Positions 40,697-50,604 of a DNA stretch of 64,000 bases are shown in pieces (the first letter of the stretch is position 1; each line of letters begins with the position of its first letter). Made by a program: the position numbers and the translations under genes. The notes beneath the pieces were generated by a model that saw only the letters and a program-made list of their open reading frames with translations, did not search any database and had not been told where the DNA came from. The DNA comes from Paeniglutamicibacter sp. Y32M11 (lineage in GTDB: Bacteria > Actinomycetota > Actinomycetes > Actinomycetales > Micrococcaceae): contig NZ_CP079107.1 of the NCBI RefSeq assembly GCF_019285735.1, forward strand, positions 2,728,001-2,792,000, in the 5' to 3' direction.

Positions 40697-42040
40697 CTAG
40701 AGCTGGCCGTCCAGCGGAGCGTAGTGCTGGCCCATGCCCACCAGTTCCCACCCGGCGGCTTCCCAGACAGAACGGTTGAGCACATTGCGTCCGTCGATGA
40801 TCTTGCGCGCACCGACCAGGGGCTCCAGGTCCGCTGGCAGCAGGGTCTTGAACTCATCCCATTCGGTCAAAAGCAGGACCAGGTCCGCATCCCGCACCGC
40901 CGCGGCAAGATCCGGGGCATAGTTCAGGCGCGGGAAGCGGGAGGCGGCGTTGGTATTGCCCTGAGGGTCATACACCGACACCTCGGCTCCAGCGTTAAAC
41001 AGCCGGACGGCGATATCCAGTGCCGGTGAATCGCGCACGTCATCGGAATCCGGTTTGAAGGTGACACCCAGAACCGCAATCTGTGCCCCGGCCAACTGGT
41101 CCTTGAGCATGGTCCGTGCCAGGCGCACCACGCGTTCGCGCCGGCGCAGGTTGATCTCATCGACTTCGGCCAGAAAACCCATGGTGTGTGTCAGCCCGAG
41201 TTCGCTGGTGCGTGCCTGCAAGGCTCGGATGTCCTTGGGCAAGCAGCCGCCGCCGAAGCCCACCCCGGCGTTGAGGAATTTTCGCCCGATGCGGGCATCG
41301 TAACCCAGTGCATCTGCCAGTACGGTGATGTCACCTCCGATGGTCTCGGTGACCTCGGCGAAGGAGTTGATGAAGGAGATCTTGGTGGCCAAGAACGCGT
41401 TGGCAGCGACCTTCACCAGTTCAGCCGTTTCGAAGTCGGTGACAATCAGCGGCGTGTTGGCCTCGAGGGCTTGGGCGTAGACGACGCGTAGGGTCTCTTC
41501 GCTGTGTGCATCGGTGCAGCCAATGACCAAACGGTCAGGGGACATGGTGTCCTTCACGGCGAAGCCCTCACGGAGGAACTCGGGATTCCAAGCCAACGAA
41601 ATCTGTGCGTCGGGGTGTGCGTGGGTGCCAATGATTGACTCAAGGCGCCGCGCTGTTCCCACCGGCACGGTTGACTTGCCCACGATCAGTGCCTTGCCCC
41701 TGATTCTGCTGGCCAGTTCGGTGACCGATGCATCAACAAAACGCATGTCGGCCCCGTGGCCGTCGGCGCGTTGCGGGGTTCCGACGCCGATGAAATGAAC
41801 ATCGGCCCAGGAGGCAACCTCGTCGTAGTCGGTCGTGAAGCGCAGCCGACCGGACGCAACGTGCTTTTCCAGCAGCCGATCAAGACCGGGTTCATGGAAG
41901 GGCAATTTTCCGGCCGAAAGGGCCTTGATCTTGGCCGGATCAACGTCCACGCCGATGACCTCAAAGCCCAATTCCGCCATGCAGGCAGCGTGTGTAACAC
42001 CGAGGTAGCCGGTGCCCACCACCGAAATCTTTAAGCTCAT
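40697..42040 (-). CDS. ugd: UDP-glucose 6-dehydrogenase
   Basis: Oxidises UDP-glucose to UDP-glucuronate for surface polysaccharides. The 447 residues have an N-terminal NAD site (ISVVGTGYLGVTHAACMAELG), the central dimerisation helix and the catalytic-cysteine loop FLNAGVGFGGGCLPKDIRAL, plus the C-terminal UDP-binding domain (VLGVTFKPDSDDVRDSPAL). The closely related UDP-ManNAc and GDP-mannose dehydrogenases share these motifs, so substrate is likely rather than certain. Start ATG at 42040; an ATG at 42055 is also in frame. Confidence 0.92.
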   Translation of the reverse strand: MSLKISVVGTGYLGVTHAACMAELGFEVIGVDVDPAKIKALSAGKLPFHEPGLDRLLEKHVASGRLRFTTDYDEVASWADVHFIGVGTPQRADGHGADMRFVDASVTELASRIRGKALIVGKSTVPVGTARRLESIIGTHAHPDAQISLAWNPEFLREGFAVKDTMSPDRLVIGCTDAHSEETLRVVYAQALEANTPLIVTDFETAELVKVAANAFLATKISFINSFAEVTETIGGDITVLADALGYDARIGRKFLNAGVGFGGGCLPKDIRALQARTSELGLTHTMGFLAEVDEINLRRRERVVRLARTMLKDQLAGAQIAVLGVTFKPDSDDVRDSPALDIAVRLFNAGAEVSVYDPQGNTNAASRFPRLNYAPDLAAAVRDADLVLLLTEWDEFKTLLPADLEPLVGARKIIDGRNVLNRSVWEAAGWELVGMGQHYAPLDGQL

Positions 42041-42109
42041 AATCCCCGAGTACACCCTTCAAGAATGGTGGGGTCACGGCGTCGTGGCCGTAACCCTTAG
42101 GACAAACAC

Positions 42110-42158
42110 CACCGAGTCTAGAAGCAGCTTCCGCTTGGCGCCGTTTCTAGACTCGGTG
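42110..42158 (-). terminator. Terminator of glmM
   Basis: A 14-bp perfect stem CACCGAGTCTAGAA/TTCTAGACTCGGTG with a 21-base loop, followed on the minus strand by TGTTTGTC. It lies 22 bases after the glmM stop. Confidence 0.8.
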
Positions 42159-42180
42159 TGTTGTACAGCTGGTGTGGAAT

Positions 42181-43527
42181 TTAGAGTGCGAGTTCCTGCG
42201 AAACAACTTCGGCCAGCGATGTGGCCAGGGCCTGCGCTACGTCGTGCGAGGTGGCTTCCACCATCACGCGAACCACCGGTTCGGTGCCCGAGGGGCGCAA
42301 CAGTACGCGCCCGCTCTCACCCAGTGCTGCTTCGGCCGCGCCAATCGCGGAATTGAGCACCGCGTTCTGCGGTGCTGCAGCCTTGTTGACGCCCTTCACG
42401 TTGATCAGTACCTGTGGCAGCACGGTCATCGCGCTGGCAAGTTCTTTTAGCGTTTTGCCCGTCGCCTTGACGCGTGCGGCAATGAGCAGGCCCGTCAGAA
42501 CGCCGTCGCCGGTGGTGGCGTGATCGGCAAAGATCACGTGGCCGGACTGTTCTCCACCGAGGTTGAAGGCGCCTTCGCGCATGCCCGCTAGAACGTAGCG
42601 GTCTCCGACGCCGGTTTCCTTGACGGTAACTCCTGCTTCACGCATCGCGATTTTCAAGCCCAGGTTACTCATCACCGTGGCGACCAAGGTGTTGTCCTTC
42701 AGGATGCCGCGTTCCTTCATGTCGGTGGCCATGATCGCCATGATCTGGTCACCATCCACGATGTTTCCTTCGTGGTCAACGGCCAGGCAACGATCGGCGT
42801 CGCCGTCGTGGGCGATGCCTAGGTCGGCACCGTTATCCAATACTGCCGCCTGCAGACGTTCGAGGTGGGTGGATCCGTAGCCGTCGTTGATGTTGATTCC
42901 ATCGGGCTCTGCGCCGATGACCACCAGCTGGGCACCGGCTGCGTTGAAGACCTCCGGTGAGCAACCGCTGGCCGCACCATGGGCGCAGTCAAGGACAATT
43001 TTCAGCCCCTCCAGACGGTTAGGCAGCGCCTGCAACAGGTGCATCACGTACCTGTCCTCGGCATCGGCGAAGCGGGAAATTCGTCCCACATCCCCACCGA
43101 CCGGGCGGTATACGGGCTTCTCCAGCTGGGCCTCGATCGCATCCTCAAGAGCGTCGTCAAGCTTCTTGCCACCACGGGCCAGGAACTTGATGCCGTTATC
43201 GGGTGCGGCGTTGTGCGAAGCCGAAATCATGACGCCAAAGTCGGCACCAAGATCCGCTACCAGGTATGCGGCTGCAGGGGTCGGCAAAGTGCCGGCGTCG
43301 TGGACGTCTACGCCCGAAGCCGCCAGGCCCGCCTCAATTGCAGCGGAAATAAAGTCGCCGCTGATCCGAGGATCTTTGGCCACCACCGCCACGGGCCTGC
43401 GCCCATCGTCTATTTGTTCATGACCCAGTACCACCGCGGCGGCCTGTGAAAGCGCCATCGCCAGCTCGGGGGTCAGAAGTTCGTTTGCTTTTCCGCGGAC
43501 ACCATCGGTCCCAAATAACCTTGCCAT
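42181..43527 (-). CDS. glmM: Phosphoglucosamine mutase
   Basis: Interconverts glucosamine-6-phosphate and glucosamine-1-phosphate, the step after GlmS. The 448 residues contain the phosphoserine loop [16 protein letters not shown], the metal loop [13 protein letters not shown], the sugar-binding [10 protein letters not shown] and the phosphate-binding [14 protein letters not shown], all characteristic of GlmM. It follows rpsI downstream in a separate unit, an order also seen in mycobacteria. Confidence 0.97.
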   Translation of the reverse strand: MARLFGTDGVRGKANELLTPELAMALSQAAAVVLGHEQIDDGRRPVAVVAKDPRISGDFISAAIEAGLAASGVDVHDAGTLPTPAAAYLVADLGADFGVMISASHNAAPDNGIKFLARGGKKLDDALEDAIEAQLEKPVYRPVGGDVGRISRFADAEDRYVMHLLQALPNRLEGLKIVLDCAHGAASGCSPEVFNAAGAQLVVIGAEPDGININDGYGSTHLERLQAAVLDNGADLGIAHDGDADRCLAVDHEGNIVDGDQIMAIMATDMKERGILKDNTLVATVMSNLGLKIAMREAGVTVKETGVGDRYVLAGMREGAFNLGGEQSGHVIFADHATTGDGVLTGLLIAARVKATGKTLKELASAMTVLPQVLINVKGVNKAAAPQNAVLNSAIGAAEAALGESGRVLLRPSGTEPVVRVMVEATSHDVAQALATSLAEVVSQELAL

Positions 43528-43644
43528 CGTGTTCCATCATAGGGCCACAGACACAAACTTATGGGAAGTGTCGCCCTAATCAAGGCACTTTCGCACAGTG
43601 ATTTGCCATACCGTCTCCCAAACGACGCATCGGCCGTTAACGAG

Positions 43645-43697
43645 CGAAGGGCCCCGACACGAATGTCGAGACCCTTCGGTACTGGGCAAAAGCCCAG
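43645..43697 (-). terminator. Paired hairpins downstream of rpsI
   Basis: Two hairpins follow the rpsI stop: CTGGGC-AAAA-GCCCAG (43682-43697) and then CGAAGGG...CCCTTCG with an inner CGACA/TGTCG stem (43645-43678). They probably end the rplM-rpsI transcript. Confidence 0.65.
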
Positions 43698-43707
43698 CGC
43701 AAGCGAT

Positions 43708-44208
43708 TTAGCGCTTGGAGAACTGCGAAGCCTTACGAGCCTTCTTGAGACCAGCCTTCTTACGCTCGATGACGCGAGCGTCACGAGTCAAGTAGCCGGC
43801 CTTCTTGAGGGCCGCACGGTTGTTGTCGCGGTCGATTTCGTTCAGCGAGCGAGCAATACCCAAACGCAGTGCACCGGCCTGGCCCGAGGGGCCACCGCCG
43901 TGGATGCGAGCGATAACGTCGTAAGCGCCATCGAGTTCGAGCAGCTTGAACGGCTCGTTAACATCCTGCTGGTGCAGCTTGTTCGGGAAGTAGTTTTCCA
44001 GCGTGCGACCGTTCAAGGTCCACTGGCCGGTACCCGGAACGATGCGAACGCGGGCGATTGCCTGCTTGCGACGGCCAACGGCTGCGCCGGGCACGGTCAG
44101 TGCCGGACGTTCCTTGACAACAACGGCCTCGGCCGGTGCGGACTCCGAGGTGTACGAGGCCGGAGCTTCGGCCTCTGTTTCGATGATCTCTTCAGTGTTC
44201 TGAGCCAC
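43708..44208 (-). CDS. rpsI: 30S ribosomal protein S9
   Basis: S9 of the 30S head, whose C-terminal tail touches the P-site tRNA anticodon. The 166 residues carry the core from [17 protein letters not shown] to the basic end [17 protein letters not shown]. An N-terminal acidic, Ala/Glu-rich extension of about 40 residues precedes the core, as in other actinobacteria. It follows rplM after 36 bases. Confidence 0.97.
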   Translation of the reverse strand: MAQNTEEIIETEAEAPASYTSESAPAEAVVVKERPALTVPGAAVGRRKQAIARVRIVPGTGQWTLNGRTLENYFPNKLHQQDVNEPFKLLELDGAYDVIARIHGGGPSGQAGALRLGIARSLNEIDRDNNRAALKKAGYLTRDARVIERKKAGLKKARKASQFSKR

Positions 44209-44244
44209 GATTATCTCCTAATGTCTTTTTCTCGGGGCCCAGCG

Positions 44245-44688
44245 CTACTGCGCGACCTGGGTGATTTCGAAGGCAGCCGGCTGCTGTGCAGCGTGCGGGT
44301 GCTCTGCACCGCGGTATACCTTCAACTTGGACAGCTGGTCTGCGGCCAGCGAGTTCTTCGGAAGCATGCCCTTGATGGCCTTCTCCACTGCCTGAACCGG
44401 GTTCTTTTCAAGAAGCTCGGCGTAGGTAACGGACTTCAGGCCGCCCGGGAAACCCGAGTGGCGGTAAGCGCGCTTGTTTTCGAGCTTGGCGCCGGTGAGG
44501 GCAACCTTCTCGGCGTTGATGATGATGACGTGATCGCCCATGTCCATGTGGGGGGCGAAGGTAGCCTTGTGCTTGCCGCGCAGCAGGGTTGCGGCCTGGA
44601 CGGCGAGGCGACCAAGTACAACGTCGGTGGCATCAATGATGTGCCACTGGCGGGTCTGGTCAGCCGGCTTTGGAGTGAACGTACGCAC
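44245..44688 (-). CDS. rplM: 50S ribosomal protein L13
   Basis: L13, an early 50S assembly protein. The 147 residues show the family segments [35 protein letters not shown] and [17 protein letters not shown]. First gene of rplM-rpsI. A long leader separates it from the candidate promoter about 230 bases upstream. Confidence 0.97.
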   Translation of the reverse strand: MRTFTPKPADQTRQWHIIDATDVVLGRLAVQAATLLRGKHKATFAPHMDMGDHVIIINAEKVALTGAKLENKRAYRHSGFPGGLKSVTYAELLEKNPVQAVEKAIKGMLPKNSLAADQLSKLKVYRGAEHPHAAQQPAAFEITQVAQ

Positions 44689-45157
44689 TGTAATTGCCTT
44701 TGTTTTATTGGTTACTGGTCAAGCACAGTTCCAAACAGGGGCTGTGAGATCCACTGTCGTCCGTGTGCTGTGTTCGATGCGCTGTAACCAGTTCGCCAGG
44801 TGAGGACTGAAAAGACCGGCCGTCCATGAATGTTCGCAATCCCAGCAGACCAGTGGCTCTGCAACTGAGCCGTCACGCGGAGAAGGTTGTGTCGAACAAA
44901 GGACACGCACAACAGCCCATAGTCTATCGGATTAACCCCGGCACTACCAAAGCGAGGACCGTGACCCTGCCAACAGATGACATTTAGGGGCCGGGCCGAG
45001 CACTAACCACCGGACAAGGGGTCAGCCAATTGGTCGGCACGAGTCCTTGAGGAGGGGATCTCGAGATCTTGTAACACCCTCCGCCTCTCTCCCCCAGAGA
45101 GCCCGGGTGACGGTATCGCTAGACTGTGAATATTTTCGGTGGTCTACAGGGGGAATC
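44689..45157. other. Divergent intergenic region upstream of rplM and the SGNH protein gene
   Basis: About 470 bases without a supportable gene. It holds the candidate rplM promoter and a leader of about 225 bases. It also holds the start region of the plus-strand gene, including a TAGACT box at 45119-45124 and a GGGGG ribosome binding site. Short frames (62-66 codons) near 44712-44912 look non-coding. Confidence 0.5.
44921..44950 (-). promoter_or_regulatory. Candidate promoter of rplM-rpsI
   Basis: On the minus strand TTGGTA and TAGACT are separated by 18 bases; the -10 matches TAnnnT. It would give a leader of roughly 225 bases before rplM. Confidence 0.4.
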
Positions 45158-45949
45158 GTGCACCAGAAGATCCGTGAGCCCCTCGGCTCGGGAACGACCA
45201 AGATCATCGGGGTAATCGTGCTGGTCTTGAGTCTGGTGCTGCTCGGTGTGTTCGTGATTGACAGCAACTCCCCCGGACCCACCGGAATATTACACGCTGA
45301 CGGTTCATCATCCCCCGGCTCGACCGCGGCTCCACCACCTGCCACGAAGGACTCATCAACTCCCACGGTCGCATTCATCGGAGATTCCTACACCGCCGGA
45401 GCTGGCGCGTCACCCGGACATACGTGGCCGGAGCTTCTCGCGCTGAGCCGCGGGTGGGATTCGTATAGATCTTTTGCTCACGGCGGCACGGGGTATGCGA
45501 CCTCCGTGAGGGAAAATGCCACTCGTGTGTGCGGGCTTGATGTCTGCCCCAGTTACGTTGAGGTACTTCCCGCCGTCATCGAGTATGCACCAACGCTGGT
45601 TATTGTCTCGGGCGGACGCAACGACACCGGAAAGACACTGGATCAGGTGGCGCTCGGTGCCAGCACCCTTTTTGAATCCTTGGTGCTGGCGCTACCAGAA
45701 TCGAAGATCATGGTCACGAGTCCGATCTGGGATGCTCGACAACCGCCGGCAACGTTGGAAGGAATTTCGCGCGTTGTTCGTCGGGCCGCCGAAAATTCAA
45801 ACGTTTACTATCTGGATCTAGACCAACCGTTTGCCGGACGGCCGGAGCTCATCACCGGCGATCTGGTTCACCCCAATGATCAAGGTTATGAGCTGTTGTC
45901 CGATGCCGTATCCCGTGGATTGAGTGAAGCGGGATCCCCCGGACGCTGA
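45158..45949 (+). CDS. Membrane-anchored SGNH/GDSL hydrolase
   Basis: A 263-residue protein: an N-terminal membrane anchor (about residues 17-36), a low-complexity Ser/Pro/Thr linker, then an SGNH hydrolase domain. Block I is VAFIGDSYTAGAGAS (nucleophile Ser), the oxyanion Asn lies in IVSGGRNDTG and the catalytic Asp-His pair in GDLVHPNDQGYELL. The GTG at 45158 follows a GGGGG ribosome binding site and directly precedes the basic membrane anchor. Similar proteins deacylate sugars or lipids at the envelope. Confidence 0.85.
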   Translation: MHQKIREPLGSGTTKIIGVIVLVLSLVLLGVFVIDSNSPGPTGILHADGSSSPGSTAAPPPATKDSSTPTVAFIGDSYTAGAGASPGHTWPELLALSRGWDSYRSFAHGGTGYATSVRENATRVCGLDVCPSYVEVLPAVIEYAPTLVIVSGGRNDTGKTLDQVALGASTLFESLVLALPESKIMVTSPIWDARQPPATLEGISRVVRRAAENSNVYYLDLDQPFAGRPELITGDLVHPNDQGYELLSDAVSRGLSEAGSPGR

Positions 45950-46072
45950 AGCAATCAGAACACAACAACTCTTAGGGTTAAATGGTGCGTACGACCGCCC
46001 AGAAAAACCACCTTCAGATGATCGTCGGCATCCAGCGTGTCCAGCGCGTCCAGAATGAGCAGGCCAGGAGGC

Positions 46073-47026
46073 CTAACGGCCGTGAGTGCCCGATTGGGGT
46101 TGAACGGTACTCACGTCGTGTGGCTTGCGCCGGGTTCGAGTGAGTTCTGCACGACGGGCGATTTCATGCGCATCGACGGGATAGGCAATTTCTTCGAGAA
46201 CCAAGGCCCGTGGCTCGGCCAAAATGATCCGCGAGTCGCGCACGGCCTCGGCAAGCCGGATGGCTACCCAGCCCGGTGCTTCACGACCGTCACCCACCTT
46301 GAGGCAGCCGCCGATCACGGCCCTGACCATATTGTGGCAAAAGGCATCGGCCTTGAGGTGAGCGACGATGATGCCCTGAGCATCACGTACAAATTCAAAC
46401 TCCGTCAGCGTGCGGATGGTCGTGGCGTGTTCACGCGGCTTGCAAAAGGACAGAAAATCATGACGGCCCAGGAGGCTTGCGGCTTCGGCGTTCATCAGCT
46501 CGAGGTCGAGTTTTGCCTTGTGGAACATGGTGAAGGCCCGAGTCAACGGATCAAAGCGATCCGGACCGTCTGCGATGCGATAGGAATAGCGGCGCCACAA
46601 CGCAGAAAAACGCGCATCAAATCCTTGTGGAGCAAGCCAAACGTCGTGAACCTGAATGGCTCCGCCTTCACGGCTGAGCAGACCCCGCAGGCGGCGCAGC
46701 AGCGCCTGGCCCGGTTCAAGATCAGCACCGCGAGCAAGTGAAGCTACTTCGGTTTCCGTCAGATCAAAGTGCGCGATTTGGTTCCGGGCATGCACGCCGG
46801 CATCGGTGCGACCGGCAACGACAGTGCGGATACTTCGCCGCAACATGAGAGCCAGACCGTCTTCCAGCACTGCCTGCACGGTGGGCAGCCCGGGCTGCAG
46901 CGCCCACCCGTTGTAGGCGGTTCCGTCGTAACCGAACCTCATGCACAGACGAACCATGGCAGGTTCGGTGGCGCTGCCCCGCGGCGCCAGGCCGGGATGC
47001 TGAACGTCGGTGGTGGAAGTATTCAT
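46073..47026 (-). CDS. truA: tRNA pseudouridine synthase A
   Basis: Forms pseudouridine at positions 38-40 of tRNA anticodon stems. The 317 residues contain RFGYDGTAYNGWALQPG near the start, the catalytic Asp in VAGRTDAGVHARNQ and the C-terminal DAFCHNMVRAVIGGCLKVG. GAGGAT upstream supports the ATG at 47026. It follows rplQ on the same strand, as in many actinobacteria, but a strong hairpin lies between. Core residues begin after an N-terminal extension of about 24. Confidence 0.95.
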   Translation of the reverse strand: MNTSTTDVQHPGLAPRGSATEPAMVRLCMRFGYDGTAYNGWALQPGLPTVQAVLEDGLALMLRRSIRTVVAGRTDAGVHARNQIAHFDLTETEVASLARGADLEPGQALLRRLRGLLSREGGAIQVHDVWLAPQGFDARFSALWRRYSYRIADGPDRFDPLTRAFTMFHKAKLDLELMNAEAASLLGRHDFLSFCKPREHATTIRTLTEFEFVRDAQGIIVAHLKADAFCHNMVRAVIGGCLKVGDGREAPGWVAIRLAEAVRDSRIILAEPRALVLEEIAYPVDAHEIARRAELTRTRRKPHDVSTVQPQSGTHGR

Positions 47027-47137
47027 CGTGCGATCCTCATTCGGTTACTGCCCGGACGATTAAGTCTATGGGTCCTCCCCCGCGCGTTGAAACCGGCAAA
47101 ACACGGGATTCGACGGGGGAAATGTGAGCAGTTAAAC

Positions 47138-47171
47138 CATTGGCCCGGTGCATAAGTGCACCGGGCCAATG
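47138..47171 (-). terminator. Terminator downstream of rplQ
   Basis: A 15-bp perfect stem CATTGGCCCGGTGCA/TGCACCGGGCCAATG with a 4-base loop, followed on the minus strand by GGTTTAAC. It lies 27 bases after the rplQ stop. Confidence 0.8.
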
Positions 47172-47198
47172 ATTCAGCTATTGCTGACGAGACAAGGA

Positions 47199-47711
47199 CT
47201 AAGCCTTGTTCTCCTCTGCGGCTTCGGTCTCTACGACCTCTGCGGTTTCGGTTGCTTCGGTCTCAACGACCTCTTCAACCGGAGCAGCCACTGCGGCAGC
47301 CTTTTCGGCTTCCTTCACAACGGCCTGCTTCGGGGAAACCGGCTCCATTACCAATTCAATAACAGCCATCGGAGCGTTGTCGCCCTTACGGTTGCCGATC
47401 TTGGTGATGCGAGTGTAGCCACCCGGGCGCTCGGCCATGAGCGGTGCGATGTTCTCGAACAGCTCGTGAACGATCGACTTGTTGGTGCGGCTGCGTGAGG
47501 CAATAACTGCCTGTACGCGGCGACGTGACGCCAGGTCTCCGCGCTTAGCGAAGGTGATCAGGCGTTCTGCGTGCGGACGAAGGCGCTTGGCCTTGGTCAG
47601 CGTGGTGGTGATGGATTTGTTCTCGAACAGCTGCGCGGACAGGTTCGCGAGCATCAAACGCTCGTGAGCTGCGCTGCCGCCGAGACGCGGACCCTTGGGA
47701 GGGGTAGGCAT
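47199..47711 (-). CDS. rplQ: 50S ribosomal protein L17
   Basis: L17 lies near the exit of the peptide tunnel. Of the 170 residues, the first ~125 are the conserved core ([57 protein letters not shown]). The last ~45 are an acidic Ala/Glu/Val/Thr tail ([15 protein letters not shown]), longer than in model bacteria but usual in actinobacteria. It follows rpoA after 95 bases. Confidence 0.97.
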   Translation of the reverse strand: MPTPPKGPRLGGSAAHERLMLANLSAQLFENKSITTTLTKAKRLRPHAERLITFAKRGDLASRRRVQAVIASRSRTNKSIVHELFENIAPLMAERPGGYTRITKIGNRKGDNAPMAVIELVMEPVSPKQAVVKEAEKAAAVAAPVEEVVETEATETAEVVETEAAEENKA

Positions 47712-47806
47712 GGTGTTCTCCTAGTATGGTGGCCTTTGTGCCCGCTACCCGGGAAGGGTCCCGGGCACAAAGGTTTTAAGTTCTGTAGCTGGTGGAGTCC
47801 GAAGTC

Positions 47807-48814
47807 TTAGACTTCGTCGTCACCGTAAACGTCATCGTCGCCGATGGCTGCGGCACGTGCTGCAAGATCGAAGCCTGGAGGGGAATCCTTCAGAGCCAGA
47901 CCCAAATCGATCAGCTTCGCCTTGACCTCATCAATGGACTTCGCACCGAAGTTACGAATGTCCATCAGGTCGGCCTCGGAGCGAGCTACGAGTTCACCCA
48001 CGGAGTGGATGCCCTCACGCTTGAGGCAGTTGTACGAACGAACTGTCAATTCGAGGTCTTCAATCGGCAACGCCATGTCAGCTGCGAGGGCGGCGTCCGT
48101 CGGGGACGGGCCGATCTCGATGCCTTCAGCGGCGGTGTTCAGCTCACGTGCCAGGCCGAACAGTTCAACCAGGGTGGTGCCAGCGGATGCAACTGCATCG
48201 CGCGGGAGCATCGAATCCTTGGTCTCAACATCGACGATGAGCTTGTCAAAGTCGGTGCGCTGTTCAACACGGGTGGCCTCCACACGGAAGGTCACCTTCA
48301 GAACCGGCGAGTAAATCGAATCCACAGGGATGCGACCAATTTCGGCGTCCACGTTCTTGTTCTGCGCTGCAGAAACATAGCCGCGGCCACGTTCGATGGT
48401 CAGTTCCATATCGAACTTGCCCTTCGCGTTCAAAGTCGCGATGTGCAGATCCGGGTTGTGGAATTCCACGCCGGCCGGCGGGGTGATGTCGGCCGCGGTA
48501 ACGACGCCAGGACCCTGCTTGCGCAGGTAGGCGACGACCGGTTCGTCATGTTCGGAGGAAACCGAGAGGTTCTTAATGTTAAGAATCAGCTCGGTGACAT
48601 CTTCCTTGACGCCGGCCACGGTGGTGAACTCGTGCAGTACTCCGTCGATCCGAACACTGGTGACAGCTGCACCAGGGATGGAGGACAGGAGGGTACGGCG
48701 AAGCGAGTTACCCAAGGTGTAACCGAAGCCAGGCTCCAGAGGTTCAATGACGAACCGGGAGCGATTCTCCGCTACGACTTCTTCGGTCAGGGTGGGGCGC
48801 TGTGCAATAAGCAC
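47807..48814 (-). CDS. rpoA: RNA polymerase alpha subunit
   Basis: Alpha subunit, which nucleates polymerase assembly and contacts promoters and activators. The 335 residues have the N-terminal domain ([20 protein letters not shown]) and the C-terminal DNA-binding domain ([36 protein letters not shown]). The start is a GTG at 48814 with AAAGGAAA upstream. An ATG directly followed by TAA lies immediately before it, giving ATG-TAA-GTG. Confidence 0.98.
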   Translation of the reverse strand: MLIAQRPTLTEEVVAENRSRFVIEPLEPGFGYTLGNSLRRTLLSSIPGAAVTSVRIDGVLHEFTTVAGVKEDVTELILNIKNLSVSSEHDEPVVAYLRKQGPGVVTAADITPPAGVEFHNPDLHIATLNAKGKFDMELTIERGRGYVSAAQNKNVDAEIGRIPVDSIYSPVLKVTFRVEATRVEQRTDFDKLIVDVETKDSMLPRDAVASAGTTLVELFGLARELNTAAEGIEIGPSPTDAALAADMALPIEDLELTVRSYNCLKREGIHSVGELVARSEADLMDIRNFGAKSIDEVKAKLIDLGLALKDSPPGFDLAARAAAIGDDDVYGDDEV

Positions 48815-48901
48815 TTACATTTCCTTTCAGCGCGCGTCCGCTATATGACGCAACACAGGGGGTGGAAACGACGTAAGCCTCGTCGGCGTTCGTCTGGTTC
48901 G

Positions 48902-48979
48902 GTCTGGCTTGCCGTGGCGATCATGCCGCCGCGCCCAACTCCCTTACGGAAGAAAGACGCGGCGGCAAGAAAGCCAGAC
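48902..48979 (-). promoter_or_regulatory. Nested inverted repeat between rpsK and rpoA
   Basis: An outer 9-bp pair GTCTGGCTT/AAGCCAGAC encloses an inner 9-bp pair GCCGCCGCG/CGCGGCGGC, all within the 171-base gap between rpsK and rpoA. In the transcript this would form a long interrupted hairpin. It has no following T-tract, so an RNA regulatory or processing element is more likely than a terminator. Confidence 0.6.
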
Positions 48980-48985
48980 AGTCAA

Positions 48986-49387
48986 TTAGACGCGGCGACG
49001 CTTTGAGGGGCGGCAACCGTTGTGTGCGCTTGGGGAAACGTCCTGAATGGACCCAACCTCCAGGCCAGCGGCCTGCAGCGAGCGGATCGCGGTTTCGCGT
49101 CCCGAGCCCGGGCCCTTGACGAAAACGTCAACCTTGCGAAGTCCGTGTTCCTGTGCGCGCTTTGCAGCAGCCTCGGCGGCCATCTGTGCAGCGTACGGGG
49201 TGGACTTACGCGAACCCTTGAAGCCAACCTCGCCGGCCGAGGCCCACGAGATTACAGCACCATTGGGATCCGTGATGGAAATAATGGTGTTATTGAAGGT
49301 GCTCTTAATGTGCGCCTGGCCGAGCGGGATATTCTTTTTGTCCTTGCGACGCGGCTTGCGGACCGCTCCACGAGTCTTGGGGGGCAT
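48986..49387 (-). CDS. rpsK: 30S ribosomal protein S11
   Basis: S11 of the 30S platform. The 133 residues include the segments [40 protein letters not shown] and the C-terminal [18 protein letters not shown]. It follows rpsM after 42 bases. rpsD, which follows rpsK in many bacteria, is not present before rpoA. Confidence 0.98.
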   Translation of the reverse strand: MPPKTRGAVRKPRRKDKKNIPLGQAHIKSTFNNTIISITDPNGAVISWASAGEVGFKGSRKSTPYAAQMAAEAAAKRAQEHGLRKVDVFVKGPGSGRETAIRSLQAAGLEVGSIQDVSPSAHNGCRPSKRRRV

Positions 49388-49429
49388 GCTTACTCCTACG
49401 AGAAATTTGGCTTAGTGACGCCGCTAGAT

Positions 49430-49804
49430 TTAGCGGGTCTTCTTCTTACCGGCAACGGTGCGCTTCGGGCCCTTACGGGTACGTGCGTTCGTCTTGGTGC
49501 GCTGTCCGCGGACCGGCAGGCCCTTGCGGTGGCGAATGCCTTCGTAGGAGCCGATTTCAACCTTGCGGCGAATGTCAGCTGCCACTTCACGACGGAGGTC
49601 GCCCTCAACCTTGAAGCTTCCTTCAATGAAGTCACGCAGCTGAACCAGCTCAGCGTCGGTCAGATCCTTCACGCGAGTATCCGGGCTGATCCCGGTCTCG
49701 GCGATGGTCTGTTCTGCACGGGTCTTGCCCACGCCGTAGATGTAGGTGAGCGCAATGATCACGCGCTTTTCGCGCGGGATGTCTACGCCAGCTAGACGAG
49801 CCAT
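49430..49804 (-). CDS. rpsM: 30S ribosomal protein S13
   Basis: S13 of the 30S head, contacting 50S and P-site tRNA. The 124 residues start [20 protein letters not shown] and end in the basic [11 protein letters not shown]. The internal ATG at 49804 with AAAGGT upstream is the family start; the frame runs 29 codons further with no similarity. It lies between rpmJ and rpsK. Confidence 0.97.
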   Translation of the reverse strand: MARLAGVDIPREKRVIIALTYIYGVGKTRAEQTIAETGISPDTRVKDLTDAELVQLRDFIEGSFKVEGDLRREVAADIRRKVEIGSYEGIRHRKGLPVRGQRTKTNARTRKGPKRTVAGKKKTR

Positions 49805-49951
49805 ATGCTGTCTACCTTTCGATATGCGGAGGTCTAAAACAGTACATTCCCGGTAATCCCGGTCCACGGCCTCCGTGCCGTGGGTATGCATCGCGCGGTG
49901 GATGCTGTACTGCCAATTTCATTACTACGCGCAGGGGTTCCCGTGAGGGAA

Positions 49952-50065
49952 TTAGCCCTGACGCTGCTTATGGCGTGGGTTTTCGCAGATCACCATGACT
50001 CGACCATTACGTCGAATCACCTTGCACTTATCGCAGATCGGCTTCACGCTAGGGTTAACCTTCAC
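49952..50065 (-). CDS. rpmJ: 50S ribosomal protein L36
   Basis: A 37-residue gene. The product is [17 protein letters not shown]... with Cys11, Cys14, Cys27 and His32 forming the zinc ribbon of the zinc-binding (C+) L36 form. The start is a GTG with GGAG about eight bases upstream. It lies between infA and rpsM. Confidence 0.96.
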   Translation of the reverse strand: MKVNPSVKPICDKCKVIRRNGRVMVICENPRHKQRQG

Positions 50066-50149
50066 GGCTTACTCCTTTTGCGGTTGCGGTTTCAGTGGAG
50101 CGTAAATATCTTTGTCGCCCTTCCAAAAGGAAGGATGAACAAAAAGTCT

Positions 50150-50371
50150 TTACTTGTAGCGGTAAACGATACGTCCGCGGTTGAGGTCATACGGACTGAG
50201 CTCAACCACTACGCGATCCTCTGGGAGGATTCGAATGTAGTGCTGACGCATCTTTCCCGAGATAGTTGCAAGTACAACGTGCCCGTTGGGCAGCTCAACA
50301 CGGAACATCGCGTTGGGCAGAGCCTCTGACACAGTGCCTTCTACCTCGATGACACCCTCTTTCTTGGCCAT
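50150..50371 (-). CDS. infA: Translation initiation factor IF-1
   Basis: IF-1, an OB-fold protein that binds the 30S A site during initiation. The 73 residues run [20 protein letters not shown] to [10 protein letters not shown], the standard length. GGAGG four bases before the ATG at 50371 fixes the start. First gene of infA-rpmJ-rpsM-rpsK-rpoA-rplQ; its promoter should lie in the 233 bases between it and map. Confidence 0.98.
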   Translation of the reverse strand: MAKKEGVIEVEGTVSEALPNAMFRVELPNGHVVLATISGKMRQHYIRILPEDRVVVELSPYDLNRGRIVYRYK

Positions 50372-50604
50372 ATCCTCCGCTAACTTTTGTTGTCGGCAAC
50401 ATTTTGTCACAGACAGATTTATGGACTTGGCTCTCATTCCGAGAAGCACCCTAGGCGTGAGCTTTTGGGCACCAAGGAACAGACAACCAACAGTCAAGCC
50501 TACGCGGTAGAGGGCTTAAAGGGAAATCAGTACGAGCAACTTGTTTTGTTAGGTTGCGCACAGAGTTTCCGTTTGCCTCCGGCGCGCACGCCGAAGAAGA
50601 AAGG

